This document shows, in pieces, positions 28,806 through 39,282 of a stretch of DNA of 64,000 nt. A program made the position numbers and the translations under genes. Within the stretch, counting starts at the first letter, position 1. Every line of letters begins with the position of its first letter. The notes under the pieces are model-generated. The model was given only the letters and a program-made list of their open reading frames with translations, made no database searches and was not told the origin of the DNA. This DNA is from Streptomyces sp. JJ38 (GTDB lineage: Bacteria > Actinomycetota > Actinomycetes > Streptomycetales > Streptomycetaceae): positions 27,970 to 91,969 of the forward strand of contig NZ_JABLSI010000023.1 in the NCBI RefSeq assembly GCF_019303475.1. The letters are read 5' to 3'.

Positions 28806-29519
28806 TCAGCTCCGCTCGGGGGCGGCGGCGAGCAGCCGCTGCGTCTCTTCCGCGGTGAAGTCGAGCGCGCTGCCGAGGGCGGAGAGCACGGCCCGCTCGG
28901 CCGGGACGTAAGGCCCGTCGGCGAGGGCGATGCGGGCGCCCTGCAACAGCAGGCCGACGCGGCCGGGCTCCGCCAGGTGCGGCACCAACGGGCCCAGGGT
29001 CGCGTGCAGTTCGATCTCGACGCCGACGCCGCACTCGGCCGAGGTGTCGGCGCGCAGGGCCGTGCACAGGTCGAGCAGCCGCTTCTCGGTGCAGTCGGGG
29101 TAGCCCGCGGCGTGGACGGAGTCCACGGCGGCGCGGCGCACCGCCTCGCTGTCGCTGCCCCCGGTGGCCAGGACGGCCAGCGCCACGCACTCCACGCCGT
29201 CGCGCAGGAGCGCGGCGAGCCGGGTCGTGGTGGGCCGCTCCAGGGCCTCGGGGCCGGAATGCGTACCGCAGGACGTGCACGCGAGCACGGGGGCGGTGAC
29301 GCCGCGGCGCAGAAGGGGCACCCCGAGCAGTTCGAGACGGCGGCGTCCGGTGCGGCGTTCGTAGTTGCGGTCCCCGCCGCAGGAGGCGCAGAAGAACTCG
29401 CCGTCCGCGACGGTGGTCCAGGCGGTGCGGACACCCGTGCGCAGGCCCGTGCCCAGCCTCCCCCATCCCGCGGCCGGAGCTTCCCCCTTGCACCCGCCCG
29501 CCACGCGCAGTCCGCTCAC
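28806..29519 (-). CDS. TerB-like protein with zinc-ribbon cysteines
   Basis: The 237-residue cytoplasmic protein has two CxxC pairs (CASCGG and CTSCGT, about 40 residues apart) that probably bind zinc. A helical TerB/tellurite-resistance-like domain follows, with conserved acidic helices (ECVALAVLATGGSDSEAVRRAA, split across residues 95-120). The C-terminal half has a second TerB-like repeat ending ALGSALDFTAEE. Start GTG 29519 has GGAGG six bases upstream. It is convergent with era. The function is unknown; a stress or metal role is inferred from family only. Confidence 0.75.
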   Translation of the reverse strand: MSGLRVAGGCKGEAPAAGWGRLGTGLRTGVRTAWTTVADGEFFCASCGGDRNYERRTGRRRLELLGVPLLRRGVTAPVLACTSCGTHSGPEALERPTTTRLAALLRDGVECVALAVLATGGSDSEAVRRAAVDSVHAAGYPDCTEKRLLDLCTALRADTSAECGVGVEIELHATLGPLVPHLAEPGRVGLLLQGARIALADGPYVPAERAVLSALGSALDFTAEETQRLLAAAPERS

Positions 29520-29614
29520 GCCGCACCTCCGTCGCCCGGCCTCGTCGCCGGTGTCGCCACGCCAGGACGTGATGTTAACCACAGGGACGTGCCTCCGTCA
29601 GCCTCCAGTACCGG

Positions 29615-29668
29615 ACAAAAAACCGCTCCGGGGAAAGGCCCCGGCCAGGGCATCGCCGGGCCGGGGCC
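29615..29668 (-). terminator. Terminator of leuA
   Basis: A perfect 10-bp stem (29637-29646 with 29659-29668) has a 12-nt loop. On the minus strand it is followed by TTT and, about 15 bases later, a run of six T residues. It starts 37 bases after the leuA stop. Confidence 0.75.
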
Positions 29669-29704
29669 GATGCTGCCCGCCTCACAGGTGAGGCGTCAAC
29701 TCCC

Positions 29705-31558
<1,854 letters not shown>

Positions 31559-31662
31559 GTTTCCGTAGCGTAACCGAGCCTCCGCGGGAGTGCGGCGCCT
31601 GTATCAGTATGCGAGACCTGTCATGCCTTCGCGTTGCGCGATGCGTCGGTTACCGTAAGGAG

Positions 31663-31917
31663 ATGGACATTACGGTCATTCGCACCGGTGGCCAGGGCGG
31701 CCGGCCCCGCAGAGCCACCCTCCACACCTCGGACCCCGACCTGACGGACCTCGCCCGCACCGCCGTGGCCGAGGGCCATGACACGCCGCCGGTGGGCGGG
31801 CCCGAGGGGTTCAGCTATGAGATCACCGTCGACGACACCGCCGTCTACTGCGCGGATCCACGCCTCACGACGGCGCAGGCCCACCTGATCACGGAGGTCT
31901 TCCAGCAGGCCGGCTGA
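31663..31917 (+). CDS. Emfourin-like (M4 metallopeptidase inhibitor family) small protein
   Basis: The 84-residue protein begins MDITVIRTGGQGGRPRRA and contains DPDLTDLARTAV and a beta-rich C-terminus (SYEITVDD). This pattern matches the protealysin-inhibitor emfourin family. Emfourins normally sit beside an M4 peptidase gene; none is present in this window. AAGGAG directly abuts the ATG, so the precise start or translation rate is uncertain. It lies between divergent leuA and recO. Confidence 0.65.
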   Translation: MDITVIRTGGQGGRPRRATLHTSDPDLTDLARTAVAEGHDTPPVGGPEGFSYEITVDDTAVYCADPRLTTAQAHLITEVFQQAG

Positions 31918-32045
31918 CCGGGCCCGCCCCGCGGCCGCCGGTCCGTCCGCCCCCCGTCCTGCCCGGTCCCGGCCGCCCCGTCCCGCCCGGTCCCGGCCGC
32001 CCGGTCCCGCCTTCCGCAGCCGCCGGCGGCTGCGAGAATGGGCCC

Positions 32046-32795
32046 ATGACCCTGTTCCGCGACGACGGCATCGTGCTGCGCACTCAGAAGCTGGGGGAAG
32101 CGGACCGCATCATCACCCTGCTGACCCGTGGCCACGGCCGGGTGCGCGCCGTGGCCCGCGGAGTGCGCCGGACCAAGTCGAAGTTCGGCGCCCGGCTGGA
32201 GCCCTTCTCCCACGTGGACGTGCAGTTCTTCGCACGCGGTGGCGAGCTCGTCGGGCGGGGCCTGCCGCTGTGCACCCAGACGGAGACCATCGCCCCCTAC
32301 GGCCGGGGCATCGTCGCGGACTACGCCCGCTACACCGCCGGGACGGCGATGCTGGAGACGGCGGAACGGTTCACCGACCACGAGGGCGAGCCGAACGTGC
32401 AGCAGTACCTCCTCCTGGTGGGTGGGCTGCGCACGCTGGCCGCCGGCGAGCACGTGCCCGGGCTCGTGCTGGACGCCTTTCTGCTGCGCTCCCTCGCCGT
32501 CGGCGGCTACGCCCCCAGCTTCGACGACTGCGCCCGCTGCGGCATGCCGGGGCCGAACCGCTTCTTCTCCGTCTCCGCGGGCGGTGCCGTCTGCCCCGAC
32601 TGCCGGGTGCCCGGGAGCGTCGTGCCCTCGCCCGAGGCGGTGCGGCTCCTGGCCGCCCTGCTGACCGGCGACTGGCCGACGGCCGACGCCGCCGAGCCCC
32701 GCCACGTCCGGGAGGGCAGCGGACTGGTGTCGGCCTATCTGCACTGGCATCTGGAGCGCGGGCTGCGGTCCCTGCGCTACGTCGAGAAGGGCTGA
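32046..32795 (+). CDS. recO: DNA repair protein RecO
   Basis: RecO loads RecA onto SSB-coated DNA in the RecFOR pathway. The 249-residue product has the N-terminal OB fold (DDGIVLRTQKLGEADRIITLL, ARGVRRTKSKFGARLEPF). The zinc-binding pairs CARCG and CPDC lie near residues 163-184. The helical C-terminal domain ends LERGLRSLRYVEKG. Its position between leuA and uppS is conserved in actinomycetes. Confidence 0.96.
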   Translation: MTLFRDDGIVLRTQKLGEADRIITLLTRGHGRVRAVARGVRRTKSKFGARLEPFSHVDVQFFARGGELVGRGLPLCTQTETIAPYGRGIVADYARYTAGTAMLETAERFTDHEGEPNVQQYLLLVGGLRTLAAGEHVPGLVLDAFLLRSLAVGGYAPSFDDCARCGMPGPNRFFSVSAGGAVCPDCRVPGSVVPSPEAVRLLAALLTGDWPTADAAEPRHVREGSGLVSAYLHWHLERGLRSLRYVEKG

Positions 32796-32942
32796 CGGGC
32801 GCGCTCGCCGAGGGGCCGACCGGCGGCCTGGCGTGGGCGGCCGGACGCGCCAGGCGACGGGCGGCCCGGCAGCCGACTTTAGGCCGGTGGGCACGCAACC
32901 GATACCCTCGGGCTGATTCCTGCCGATCCTACGGAGTTGAGC

Positions 32943-33767
32943 ATGCTGAGCCGGCAGACGCGCGCGTCCCGCGGCTACGTCGCCCCCGAACCCCACCCCT
33001 CCGGCGCCCGCCCGCCGGAGATCCCCGCCGAGCTGGTGCCGGGGCACGTGGCGGTCGTCATGGACGGCAACGGCCGCTGGGCCAAGGAGCGCGGGTTGCC
33101 GCGCACCGAGGGGCACCGGATGGGCGAGGCCGTCGTGCTCGACGTCCTCAGGGGATGCCTGGAGATGGGCATCAAGAACCTGTCGCTGTACGCCTTCTCC
33201 ACGGAGAACTGGAAGCGCTCGCCGGACGAGGTGCGCTTCCTGATGAACTTCAACCGCGACGTCATCCGCCGCCGCCGGGACGAGATGGACGCCATGGGCA
33301 TCCGCATCCGCTGGGTCGGCCGGATGCCCAAGCTGTGGAAGTCCGTCGTCCAGGAACTCCAGGTCGCGCAGGAGCAGACGAAGAACAACACCGCCATGAC
33401 GCTGTACTTCTGCGTCAACTACGGCGGTCGCGCCGAGATCGCGGACGCCGCCGCGGCCATCGCCCGCGACGTGGCCGCCGGCCGCCTCGACCCGGGCCGG
33501 GTCAACGAGAAGACCTTCGCCAAGTACCTCTACTACCGGGACATGCCGGACGTCGACCTCTTCGTCCGCCCCTCGGGCGAGCAGCGCACCTCCAACTACC
33601 TGCTCTGGCAGAGCGCTTACGCCGAGATGGTCTTCCAGGACGTGCTGTGGCCCGACTTCGACCGCCGCGACCTGTGGCGGGCCTGCCTGGAGTACGCGCA
33701 GCGGGACCGCCGCTTCGGCGGCGCCGTCCCCAACGAGGTCCCCGCACAGCCGCCCGCCGGTACGTGA
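32943..33767 (+). CDS. uppS: Isoprenyl transferase (undecaprenyl diphosphate synthase type)
   Basis: This cis-prenyltransferase makes the lipid carrier for peptidoglycan and teichoic acid synthesis. The 274-residue product contains the substrate motif [30 protein letters not shown], and the C-terminal signature [17 protein letters not shown]. Start ATG 32943 is chosen because GGAG lies six bases upstream; an in-frame TTG two codons earlier is less likely. It overlaps the next gene by 4 nt. Confidence 0.96.
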   Translation: MLSRQTRASRGYVAPEPHPSGARPPEIPAELVPGHVAVVMDGNGRWAKERGLPRTEGHRMGEAVVLDVLRGCLEMGIKNLSLYAFSTENWKRSPDEVRFLMNFNRDVIRRRRDEMDAMGIRIRWVGRMPKLWKSVVQELQVAQEQTKNNTAMTLYFCVNYGGRAEIADAAAAIARDVAAGRLDPGRVNEKTFAKYLYYRDMPDVDLFVRPSGEQRTSNYLLWQSAYAEMVFQDVLWPDFDRRDLWRACLEYAQRDRRFGGAVPNEVPAQPPAGT

Positions 33768-34285
33768 CGCCGGGCGTCGTGGAGCTGACGTACCAGGTCA
33801 CGCGCGCCGAGATCGCGGAGGGGCTCCGCCTCCGTGAGGGGCCCGCCCGCGCCTCCCGGGGCGCGGCCGCGACCACGGTGGCCGTCGTCCTGCTGCTGGC
33901 CGCCGCGGCCTCGTTCGCCGTCGGACCCGTCGGCCCCGTCGGCCCCGCGGCCGCACTCCTCGTCTGTGCCGGACCCGTGGCCGTCTGGCTCGTCGTGCTG
34001 GCGCTGCGGAGCCACCAGGTGAGCAGCTGCCATCGCGTCGCGCAGGAACAAGGCGAGTGGCGGGCGGTCCTCGACGCGGAGGGCTTCCACGCCACCGCCG
34101 GGGGCCTGCGGACGGACATCGCCTGGTCCGTCTTCCCGCGCTGCGCCGAGTCCGAGCGGATCCTGATGCTGTTCGACCCGGCCGCCCGGGCCAAGGGGTT
34201 TCTCATCCTGCCCAAGCGGGCGATCGGGGCCGACCGTCTCCCTGAGGTGCGCCGGCTCCTTGACGAGCACCTCGCGGGCGTCTGA
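33764..34285 (+). CDS. YcxB-like membrane protein
   Basis: The 173-residue protein has two hydrophobic segments (about residues 34-55 and 58-75) and a C-terminal YcxB-like domain. In that domain [22 protein letters not shown] and [10 protein letters not shown] are typical of bacterial PH-like YcxB proteins. GTG 33764 overlaps the uppS stop as GTGA, indicating coupling. The function of the family is unknown. Confidence 0.82.
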   Translation: MTPGVVELTYQVTRAEIAEGLRLREGPARASRGAAATTVAVVLLLAAAASFAVGPVGPVGPAAALLVCAGPVAVWLVVLALRSHQVSSCHRVAQEQGEWRAVLDAEGFHATAGGLRTDIAWSVFPRCAESERILMLFDPAARAKGFLILPKRAIGADRLPEVRRLLDEHLAGV

Positions 34286-34289
34286 CCCG

Positions 34290-34341
34290 CCGACGCCGCG
34301 GCCCCCGGCCGCCAGGGGCGGGCCGGGGGCCGCGGCGTCGG
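34290..34341. terminator. Bidirectional hairpin between the YcxB-like gene and glyS
   Basis: A perfect 21-bp stem (34290-34310 with 34321-34341) has a 10-nt loop. It is centred between two convergent genes and has no U-tract on either side. The length and position support a shared terminator. Confidence 0.8.
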
Positions 34342-34369
34342 GGCGGCGTGACCCGGCCCCGGCTTTGGG

Positions 34370-35752
34370 TCAGCAGCCGATCAGGCGGGAGGCGAGGTAG
34401 GACTCGACCTGGTCGAGCGAGACGCGCTCCTGCTTCATCGTGTCGCGCTCGCGCACGGTGACCGCGTTGTCGTCCAGCGTGTCGAAGTCGACCGTGACGC
34501 AGAAGGGCGTGCCGATCTCGTCCTGGCGGCGGTAGCGGCGGCCGATGGCGCCCGCGTCGTCGAACTCGATGTTCCAGTGGCCGCGCAGCGTCTCGGCCAG
34601 GCCGCGCGCCTTCGGCGAGAGCTTCTCGTTGCGGGACAGCGGCAGCACGGCGACCTTGACGGGGGCCAGCCGCGGGTCGAGGCGCATCACGGTGCGCTTC
34701 TCCATCTTGCCCTTGGCGTTGGGCGCCTCGTCCTCGACGTAGGCGTCCAGCATGAAGGCCAGCATCGCGCGGCCCACGCCGGCCGCGGGCTCGATGACGT
34801 ACGGCGTCCAGCGCTCGCCGGCCTCCTGGTCGAAGTACGACAGGTCCTGGCCGGAAGCGGCGGAGTGCGCGCCCAGGTCGTAGTCGGTGCGGTTGGCGAC
34901 GCCCTCCAGCTCGCCCCACTCCGAGCCGCCGAGGTTGAAGCGGTACTCGATGTCAGCGGTGCGCTTGGAGTAGTGGGACAGCTTCTCCTTCGGGTGCTCG
35001 TACCAGCGCAGGTTGGCCTCCGACAGGCCGAGACCGCGGTACCAGTTCCAGCGCTGCTCCATCCAGTACTCGTGCCACTGCTCGTCCTCGCCCGGCTTGA
35101 CGAAGAACTCCATCTCCATCTGCTCGAACTCGCGGGTGCGGAAGATGAAGTTGCCCGGCGTGATCTCGTTGCGGAACGACTTGCCCATCTGTGCGATGCC
35201 GAACGGGGGCTTCTTGCGCGAGGTCTGCTGGACCTGGCTGAAGTTGGTGAAGATGCCCTGGGCCGTCTCCGGGCGCAGGTAGGCGACCGAGCCGGAGTCC
35301 TGGGTCGGGCCCAGGTGCGTGGAGAGCAGCCCGGAGAACTGCTTGGGCTCGGTGAAGGTGCCCTTGTTGCCACAGTGCGGGCAGTTGACGTCGGCCAGGC
35401 CGTTCTCGGGGAGCCGGCCGTGCTTGGCCTCGTAGGCCTCTTCGAGGTGGTCGGCGCGGAAGCGCTTGTGGCACGACGTGCACTCGGTGAGCGGGTCGGT
35501 GAAGGTGGCCACATGGCCGGACGCCTGCCAGACCTCGGCCGCGAGGATCACCGAGGAGTCGATGCCGACGACGTCCTCGCGGGCGGTGACCATCGCGCGC
35601 CACCACTGGCGCTTGATGTTCTCCTTCAGCTCCACGCCCAGCGGGCCGTAGTCCCAGGCGGCCCGCTGACCGCCGTAGATCTCGCTGCAGGGGTAGACGA
35701 AGCCACGGCGCTTGCTGAGGCTGACGATGGTGTCGATCTTGTCGGCGGCCAC
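34370..35752 (-). CDS. glyS: Glycyl-tRNA synthetase (single-subunit type)
   Basis: This is a class II aminoacyl-tRNA synthetase of the alpha2 type, 460 residues. It shows [15 protein letters not shown] at the N-terminus and motif 2 around [25 protein letters not shown]. Motif 3 is [18 protein letters not shown]. Zinc-type CxxC pairs ([16 protein letters not shown]) lie in the insertion. The C-terminal anticodon-binding domain carries [16 protein letters not shown]. It is divergent from the zinc uptake operon. Confidence 0.97.
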   Translation of the reverse strand: MAADKIDTIVSLSKRRGFVYPCSEIYGGQRAAWDYGPLGVELKENIKRQWWRAMVTAREDVVGIDSSVILAAEVWQASGHVATFTDPLTECTSCHKRFRADHLEEAYEAKHGRLPENGLADVNCPHCGNKGTFTEPKQFSGLLSTHLGPTQDSGSVAYLRPETAQGIFTNFSQVQQTSRKKPPFGIAQMGKSFRNEITPGNFIFRTREFEQMEMEFFVKPGEDEQWHEYWMEQRWNWYRGLGLSEANLRWYEHPKEKLSHYSKRTADIEYRFNLGGSEWGELEGVANRTDYDLGAHSAASGQDLSYFDQEAGERWTPYVIEPAAGVGRAMLAFMLDAYVEDEAPNAKGKMEKRTVMRLDPRLAPVKVAVLPLSRNEKLSPKARGLAETLRGHWNIEFDDAGAIGRRYRRQDEIGTPFCVTVDFDTLDDNAVTVRERDTMKQERVSLDQVESYLASRLIGC

Positions 35753-35892
35753 GGTGCTCTCTTCGTTACGAAACGACGACGGAATAACTCAGGTTACCGG
35801 CGCGTGCGGCCCCCGGACCAAATCGGTCCGTGGGGGACCGGCGAAGGGGTGGGGGTGCGCCGGTCACCCAGCGTGCGAATGTTGTTCGAATT

Positions 35893-35907
35893 TGACAACG
35901 GTTTCCA
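35893..35907 (+). promoter_or_regulatory. Candidate Zur box 1 upstream of znuA
   Basis: This is a 7-1-7 imperfect palindrome, TGACAAC-G-GTTTCCA, with five of seven positions paired. It resembles the TGAAAATGATTTTCA-type Zur box I recall at about 11 of 15 positions, and lies 13 bases before the first znuA ATG. Confidence 0.55.
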
Positions 35908-35914
35908 ATACTGC

Positions 35915-35929
35915 TGAAAATGAGTGTCA
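35915..35929 (+). promoter_or_regulatory. Candidate Zur box 2 overlapping the znuA start
   Basis: TGAAAATGAGTGTCA matches the remembered consensus TGAAAATGATTTTCA at 13 of 15 positions. Its centre is 22 bases from box 1 and it covers both possible znuA start codons (35920 and 35929). Zur is encoded in the same cluster. Confidence 0.6.
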
Positions 35930-37035
35930 TGAACGCACGACGCCGCCCTCACATATCCGCCCCCGCGATAGCGGGCGCCTGCACCCTCGCCCTCTTCGCC
36001 CTGACCGGCTGCGGTACGGGGAGTGCGGGTACCGACGAGGACGGCAAACTGAAGGTCGTCACCTCCTTCTACCCGATGGAGTTCCTGGCCGAGGAGATCG
36101 GCGGGGAGCACGTGGCCGTCAGCACTCTGACCAAGCCGGGCACCGACCCGCACGACCTGCGGATCAGCCCCCAGCAGACGGCCGAACTGACCGAGTCCGG
36201 GCTCGTGCTGTACGTCAAGGGCCTCCAGCCCGCCGTGGACGACGCCGTCGAGCAGTCCGGCGTCGAGCACGTCGTGGAGGCCGGTGCGCTCGCGGAGCAC
36301 GCCGGGCACGAGGAGCACGGCGCTGAGCCGCACGGCGCGCGCTCCGACCACGGCGCAGACGAGGGCCACGAGGGCCACGAGGGCCACGACGAGCACGGGG
36401 CCCACGAGGACGAGGGGCACGAGCACGGCGCCGAGGACGGGACCCACGAGGACGACGGGCACCAGGACGAGGGGCACGAGGACCACGACGGTCACGATCA
36501 CGGCGGGCTGGACCCGCACGTCTGGCTGGACCCGGTGCAGTACGCGGCGGTCGCCGAGGGCGTCGGCGAGGCACTGGCCGAGGCCGACCCGGACCACGCC
36601 GAGGACTACCGCAAGAACGCCGACGCCCTCGTCGGGAAGCTGGGGGAGCTCGACACCGAGTTCGAGAACGGGCTGAAGAACACCGCGACCGACACCTTCA
36701 TCACCAGCCACGCCGCCTTCGGCCACCTCGCCGCCCGCTACGGGCTCGACCAGGAGGCCATCGCGGGCCTCAGCCCGGAGGACGAGCCGAGCGGCGCCCG
36801 GATGAAGGAGCTGCACGACGTCGCCGAGCGCGAGAACGTGAGCACCGTCTTCTTCGAGACCCTGGCCAGCGACCGGACGGCGAAGGCCCTCGCCGGCGAC
36901 CTCGACCTCAAGACCGATGTGCTGGACCCGCTGGAGGGCGTCACCGAGCAGTCGCGCGGTGACGACTACTTCGCCGTGATGCGCGCCAACCTGGAGGCCC
37001 TCCAGAAGGCCCTCGGTGCCGAGCAAGCCGCGTAA
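35920..37035 (+). CDS. znuA: Zinc ABC transporter substrate-binding lipoprotein
   Basis: This is the extracellular metal-binding component of a high-affinity Zn2+ importer (cluster A-I SBP). The 371-residue product has a lipoprotein signal with lipobox LTGC (Cys about 28). The SBP core starts KLKVVTSFYPMEFLAEEI, with metal ligands in KPGTDPHDL, LDPHVWLDP, TSHAAFGHLA and the late ETLAS region. A long His/Glu/Asp/Gly-rich loop (residues about 125-200) carries some twenty histidines, typical of ZnuA zinc-scavenging loops. ATG 35929 is an alternative start; neither has a clear ribosome-binding site, so a short or leaderless mRNA is possible. Confidence 0.94.
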   Translation: MSVMNARRRPHISAPAIAGACTLALFALTGCGTGSAGTDEDGKLKVVTSFYPMEFLAEEIGGEHVAVSTLTKPGTDPHDLRISPQQTAELTESGLVLYVKGLQPAVDDAVEQSGVEHVVEAGALAEHAGHEEHGAEPHGARSDHGADEGHEGHEGHDEHGAHEDEGHEHGAEDGTHEDDGHQDEGHEDHDGHDHGGLDPHVWLDPVQYAAVAEGVGEALAEADPDHAEDYRKNADALVGKLGELDTEFENGLKNTATDTFITSHAAFGHLAARYGLDQEAIAGLSPEDEPSGARMKELHDVAERENVSTVFFETLASDRTAKALAGDLDLKTDVLDPLEGVTEQSRGDDYFAVMRANLEALQKALGAEQAA

Positions 37036-37045
37036 GGAGCCCCGC

Positions 37046-37834
37046 ATGGACACCCCGGCCCCCGCGAAAGACGGCCAACCCGTCATAGCCCTGCGCGACG
37101 CGCACGCCGCGCTCGGGGCCCGCCCCGTGCTGCGCGGCATCGACCTGGAGGTGGCGCGCGGCGAGGTCGTGGCGCTGCTGGGGGCCAACGGCTCCGGCAA
37201 GTCCACCACCGTCCGCGCCGCCATCGGGCAGGTCCCGCTCACGGCCGGTGAGCTGGAGCTGTTCGGCACTCCGCTGCGGCGCTTCCGGGACTGGCGCCGG
37301 GTCGGCTACGTTCCGCAGCGTTCCACGGCCGCCGCCGGGGTCCCGGCCACCGTGCGCGAGGTCGTCACCTCGGGGCGGCTGGCCCGCCGGGGAATCGGCC
37401 CACTCCGCCGCTCCGACCGGGACGCCGTGCGGGCGGCGCTGGAGCTGGTGGGTATGGCCGACCGGGTGAAGGACTCCGTGAGCGCGCTCTCCGGCGGCCA
37501 GCACCAGCGGGTTCTGATCGCCCGCGCCCTGGCCGGCGAACCGGAGCTGCTGATCATGGACGAGCCGCTCGCGGGGGTCGACCTGGGCAGTCAGCGCGTC
37601 CTCGCCGAGGCGCTGCGCCACCAGGTGCGGGCGGGGGCCTCCATCCTCCTCGTCCTGCACGAGCTGGGGCCGCTCGCCCCGCTCATCGACCGGTCCGTCG
37701 TGCTGCGGGACGGTCGCGTGGAGCGGGTGGAGCGGCCCGAGCAGCTCCACGACCTGGCCTGCCACCCCCACGACAGCGAGGTCGCCGACGTGGCGCCCGC
37801 CGTGCCCAGGATCGAAACGGGGCAGCTCTCATGA
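37046..37834 (+). CDS. znuC: Zinc ABC transporter ATP-binding protein
   Basis: This 262-residue ABC ATPase energises zinc import. Walker A is GANGSGKST, the Q-loop region is GYVPQRS, the signature LSGGQHQRV, Walker B LLIMDEPLAG and the switch His in VLHELG. It follows znuA by 10 bases with AAGGAG upstream and overlaps the permease start by 4 nt. Confidence 0.95.
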   Translation: MDTPAPAKDGQPVIALRDAHAALGARPVLRGIDLEVARGEVVALLGANGSGKSTTVRAAIGQVPLTAGELELFGTPLRRFRDWRRVGYVPQRSTAAAGVPATVREVVTSGRLARRGIGPLRRSDRDAVRAALELVGMADRVKDSVSALSGGQHQRVLIARALAGEPELLIMDEPLAGVDLGSQRVLAEALRHQVRAGASILLVLHELGPLAPLIDRSVVLRDGRVERVERPEQLHDLACHPHDSEVADVAPAVPRIETGQLS

Positions 37835-38715
37835 TCGAGATCCTCGACTACGCCTTCATGCAGCGGGCGCTGCTCGCCGCCCTGCTGGTCGGCGTCGCCG
37901 CACCGGCGGTCGGTATCTACCTCGTCCAACGGCACCAGGCGATCATGGGCGACGGCATCGGCCACATCGCCCTCACCGGTGTCGCGCTCGGCTTCCTGCT
38001 CAGCACTCACGCGGTGTGGACGGCGGTGCTGGTGGCCGCGGCCGGCGCGGTGGCGATCGAGCTGGTGCGCTGGTACGGCAAGGCCCGCGGGGACGTGGCC
38101 CTGGCCATGCTGTTCTACGGCGGTATGGCCGGCGGCGTGATGATCATCAACCTGGCTCCCGGCGGCTCCACGGCGGACCTGCTCACCGCGATGTTCGGTT
38201 CCATCACCACCGTCGCGCCGGAGGACGTCACCGCGATCGTGATCCTGTCCGGCGCGGTGCTCGCCGTCTGCCTGGGGCTGCGGCGCCAGCTCTTCGCCGT
38301 CTGCCAGGACGAGGAGTTCGCCCGGGTGACCGGGCTGCCCGTGAAGCTGCTCAACCTGCTGCTCGCCGTCACGGCCGCCGTCACCGTCACGGTGGCGATG
38401 CGGGTCGTGGGGCTGCTCCTGGTCAGCGCCCTCATGGTGATCCCGGTCGCCGCCGCCCAGCAGGTGACCCGCGGCTTCGCGGTGACGCTCGGGCTGTCGG
38501 TGGCGCTCGGCACGCTGGTGGCGGTCTCGGGCACGGTCGTCTCGTTCTACGCCGACGTCCCGCCGGGCGCGACGATCGTGCTGCTGGCCATCGGGGTGTT
38601 CGCCGTCCTGGCCGCCGTCACCCCGGTCGTCGTCCGCAGGCGGGCGGCGCGCGCGGAGCGGGGCACCGGGCGGGCGTCGTCGGGCATCCTGGAAGAGGAG
38701 CCGGCCGGCCGGTGA
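37831..38715 (+). CDS. znuB: Zinc ABC transporter permease
   Basis: This 294-residue ABC-3 family integral membrane protein has about eight hydrophobic segments. It contains the family blocks YAFMQRALLAALLVGVAAP, HQAIMGDGIGHIALTGVALG and VVGLLLVSALMVIPVAAAQQ. It is coupled to znuC by an ATGA overlap. The final 25 residues are charged and cytoplasmic. Confidence 0.95.
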   Translation: MIEILDYAFMQRALLAALLVGVAAPAVGIYLVQRHQAIMGDGIGHIALTGVALGFLLSTHAVWTAVLVAAAGAVAIELVRWYGKARGDVALAMLFYGGMAGGVMIINLAPGGSTADLLTAMFGSITTVAPEDVTAIVILSGAVLAVCLGLRRQLFAVCQDEEFARVTGLPVKLLNLLLAVTAAVTVTVAMRVVGLLLVSALMVIPVAAAQQVTRGFAVTLGLSVALGTLVAVSGTVVSFYADVPPGATIVLLAIGVFAVLAAVTPVVVRRRAARAERGTGRASSGILEEEPAGR

Positions 38716-38810
38716 CCGGCCGCGCCCGGTCGCTCCCCCGGGACCTGGCACAATTGGGCGCGTCCAGGCCGAGCCGATTCGCCCGCACGGGTGGCTTTAA
38801 GGAGGCAACG

Positions 38811-39239
38811 GTGGCGACCGCAGGTCCCCCAGTCCGCGGCCGTTCGACCAGGCAGCGCGCCGCGGTGGCGGCGGCACTGAGCGAGGTCGACGAGTTCCGC
38901 AGCGCGCAGGAGCTGCACGACCTGCTCAAGCACCGAGGCGACTCGGTCGGGTTGACGACCGTCTACCGCACGCTCCAGTCCCTCGCCGACGCCGGCGAGG
39001 TGGACGTGCTGCGCACGGATGAGGGCGAGGCCGTCTACCGGCGGTGCAGCACCGACGACCACCACCACCACCTGGTGTGCCGCTCGTGCGGCAAGGCCGT
39101 CGAGGTCGAGGGCCCGCAGGTGGAGCGGTGGGCGGACGCGATCGCGCAGGAGCACGGTTTCGTGGACGTCGCCCACACCGTGGAGATCTTCGGCACGTGC
39201 GGCGAGTGCGCGGCGCGGCCGAAGCGGCAGAAGAAGTAG
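38811..39239 (+). CDS. zur: Zinc uptake regulator Zur (Fur family)
   Basis: Zur is a zinc-sensing repressor expected to act on znuACB and zinc-independent ribosomal protein genes. The 142-residue product has the winged helix (TRQRAAVAAALSEVDEFRSAQELH, GLTTVYRTLQSLADAGEVD). The dimerisation domain carries DDHHHHLVCRSCGK and the second pair CGEC. GTG 38811 is chosen because AAGGAGG lies seven bases upstream. It lies 95 bases after znuB. Confidence 0.95.
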   Translation: MATAGPPVRGRSTRQRAAVAAALSEVDEFRSAQELHDLLKHRGDSVGLTTVYRTLQSLADAGEVDVLRTDEGEAVYRRCSTDDHHHHLVCRSCGKAVEVEGPQVERWADAIAQEHGFVDVAHTVEIFGTCGECAARPKRQKK

Positions 39240-39282
39240 CCCCGGCGGCCCCGGTGGCAGTGACAGGAGAAGCAGCCGTTCG

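Noticed and set aside
35876..35888. LexA-like palindrome CGAATGTTGTTCG upstream of znuA
   Set aside because: The spacing is three instead of four bases between half-sites and the neighbouring genes are not SOS genes.
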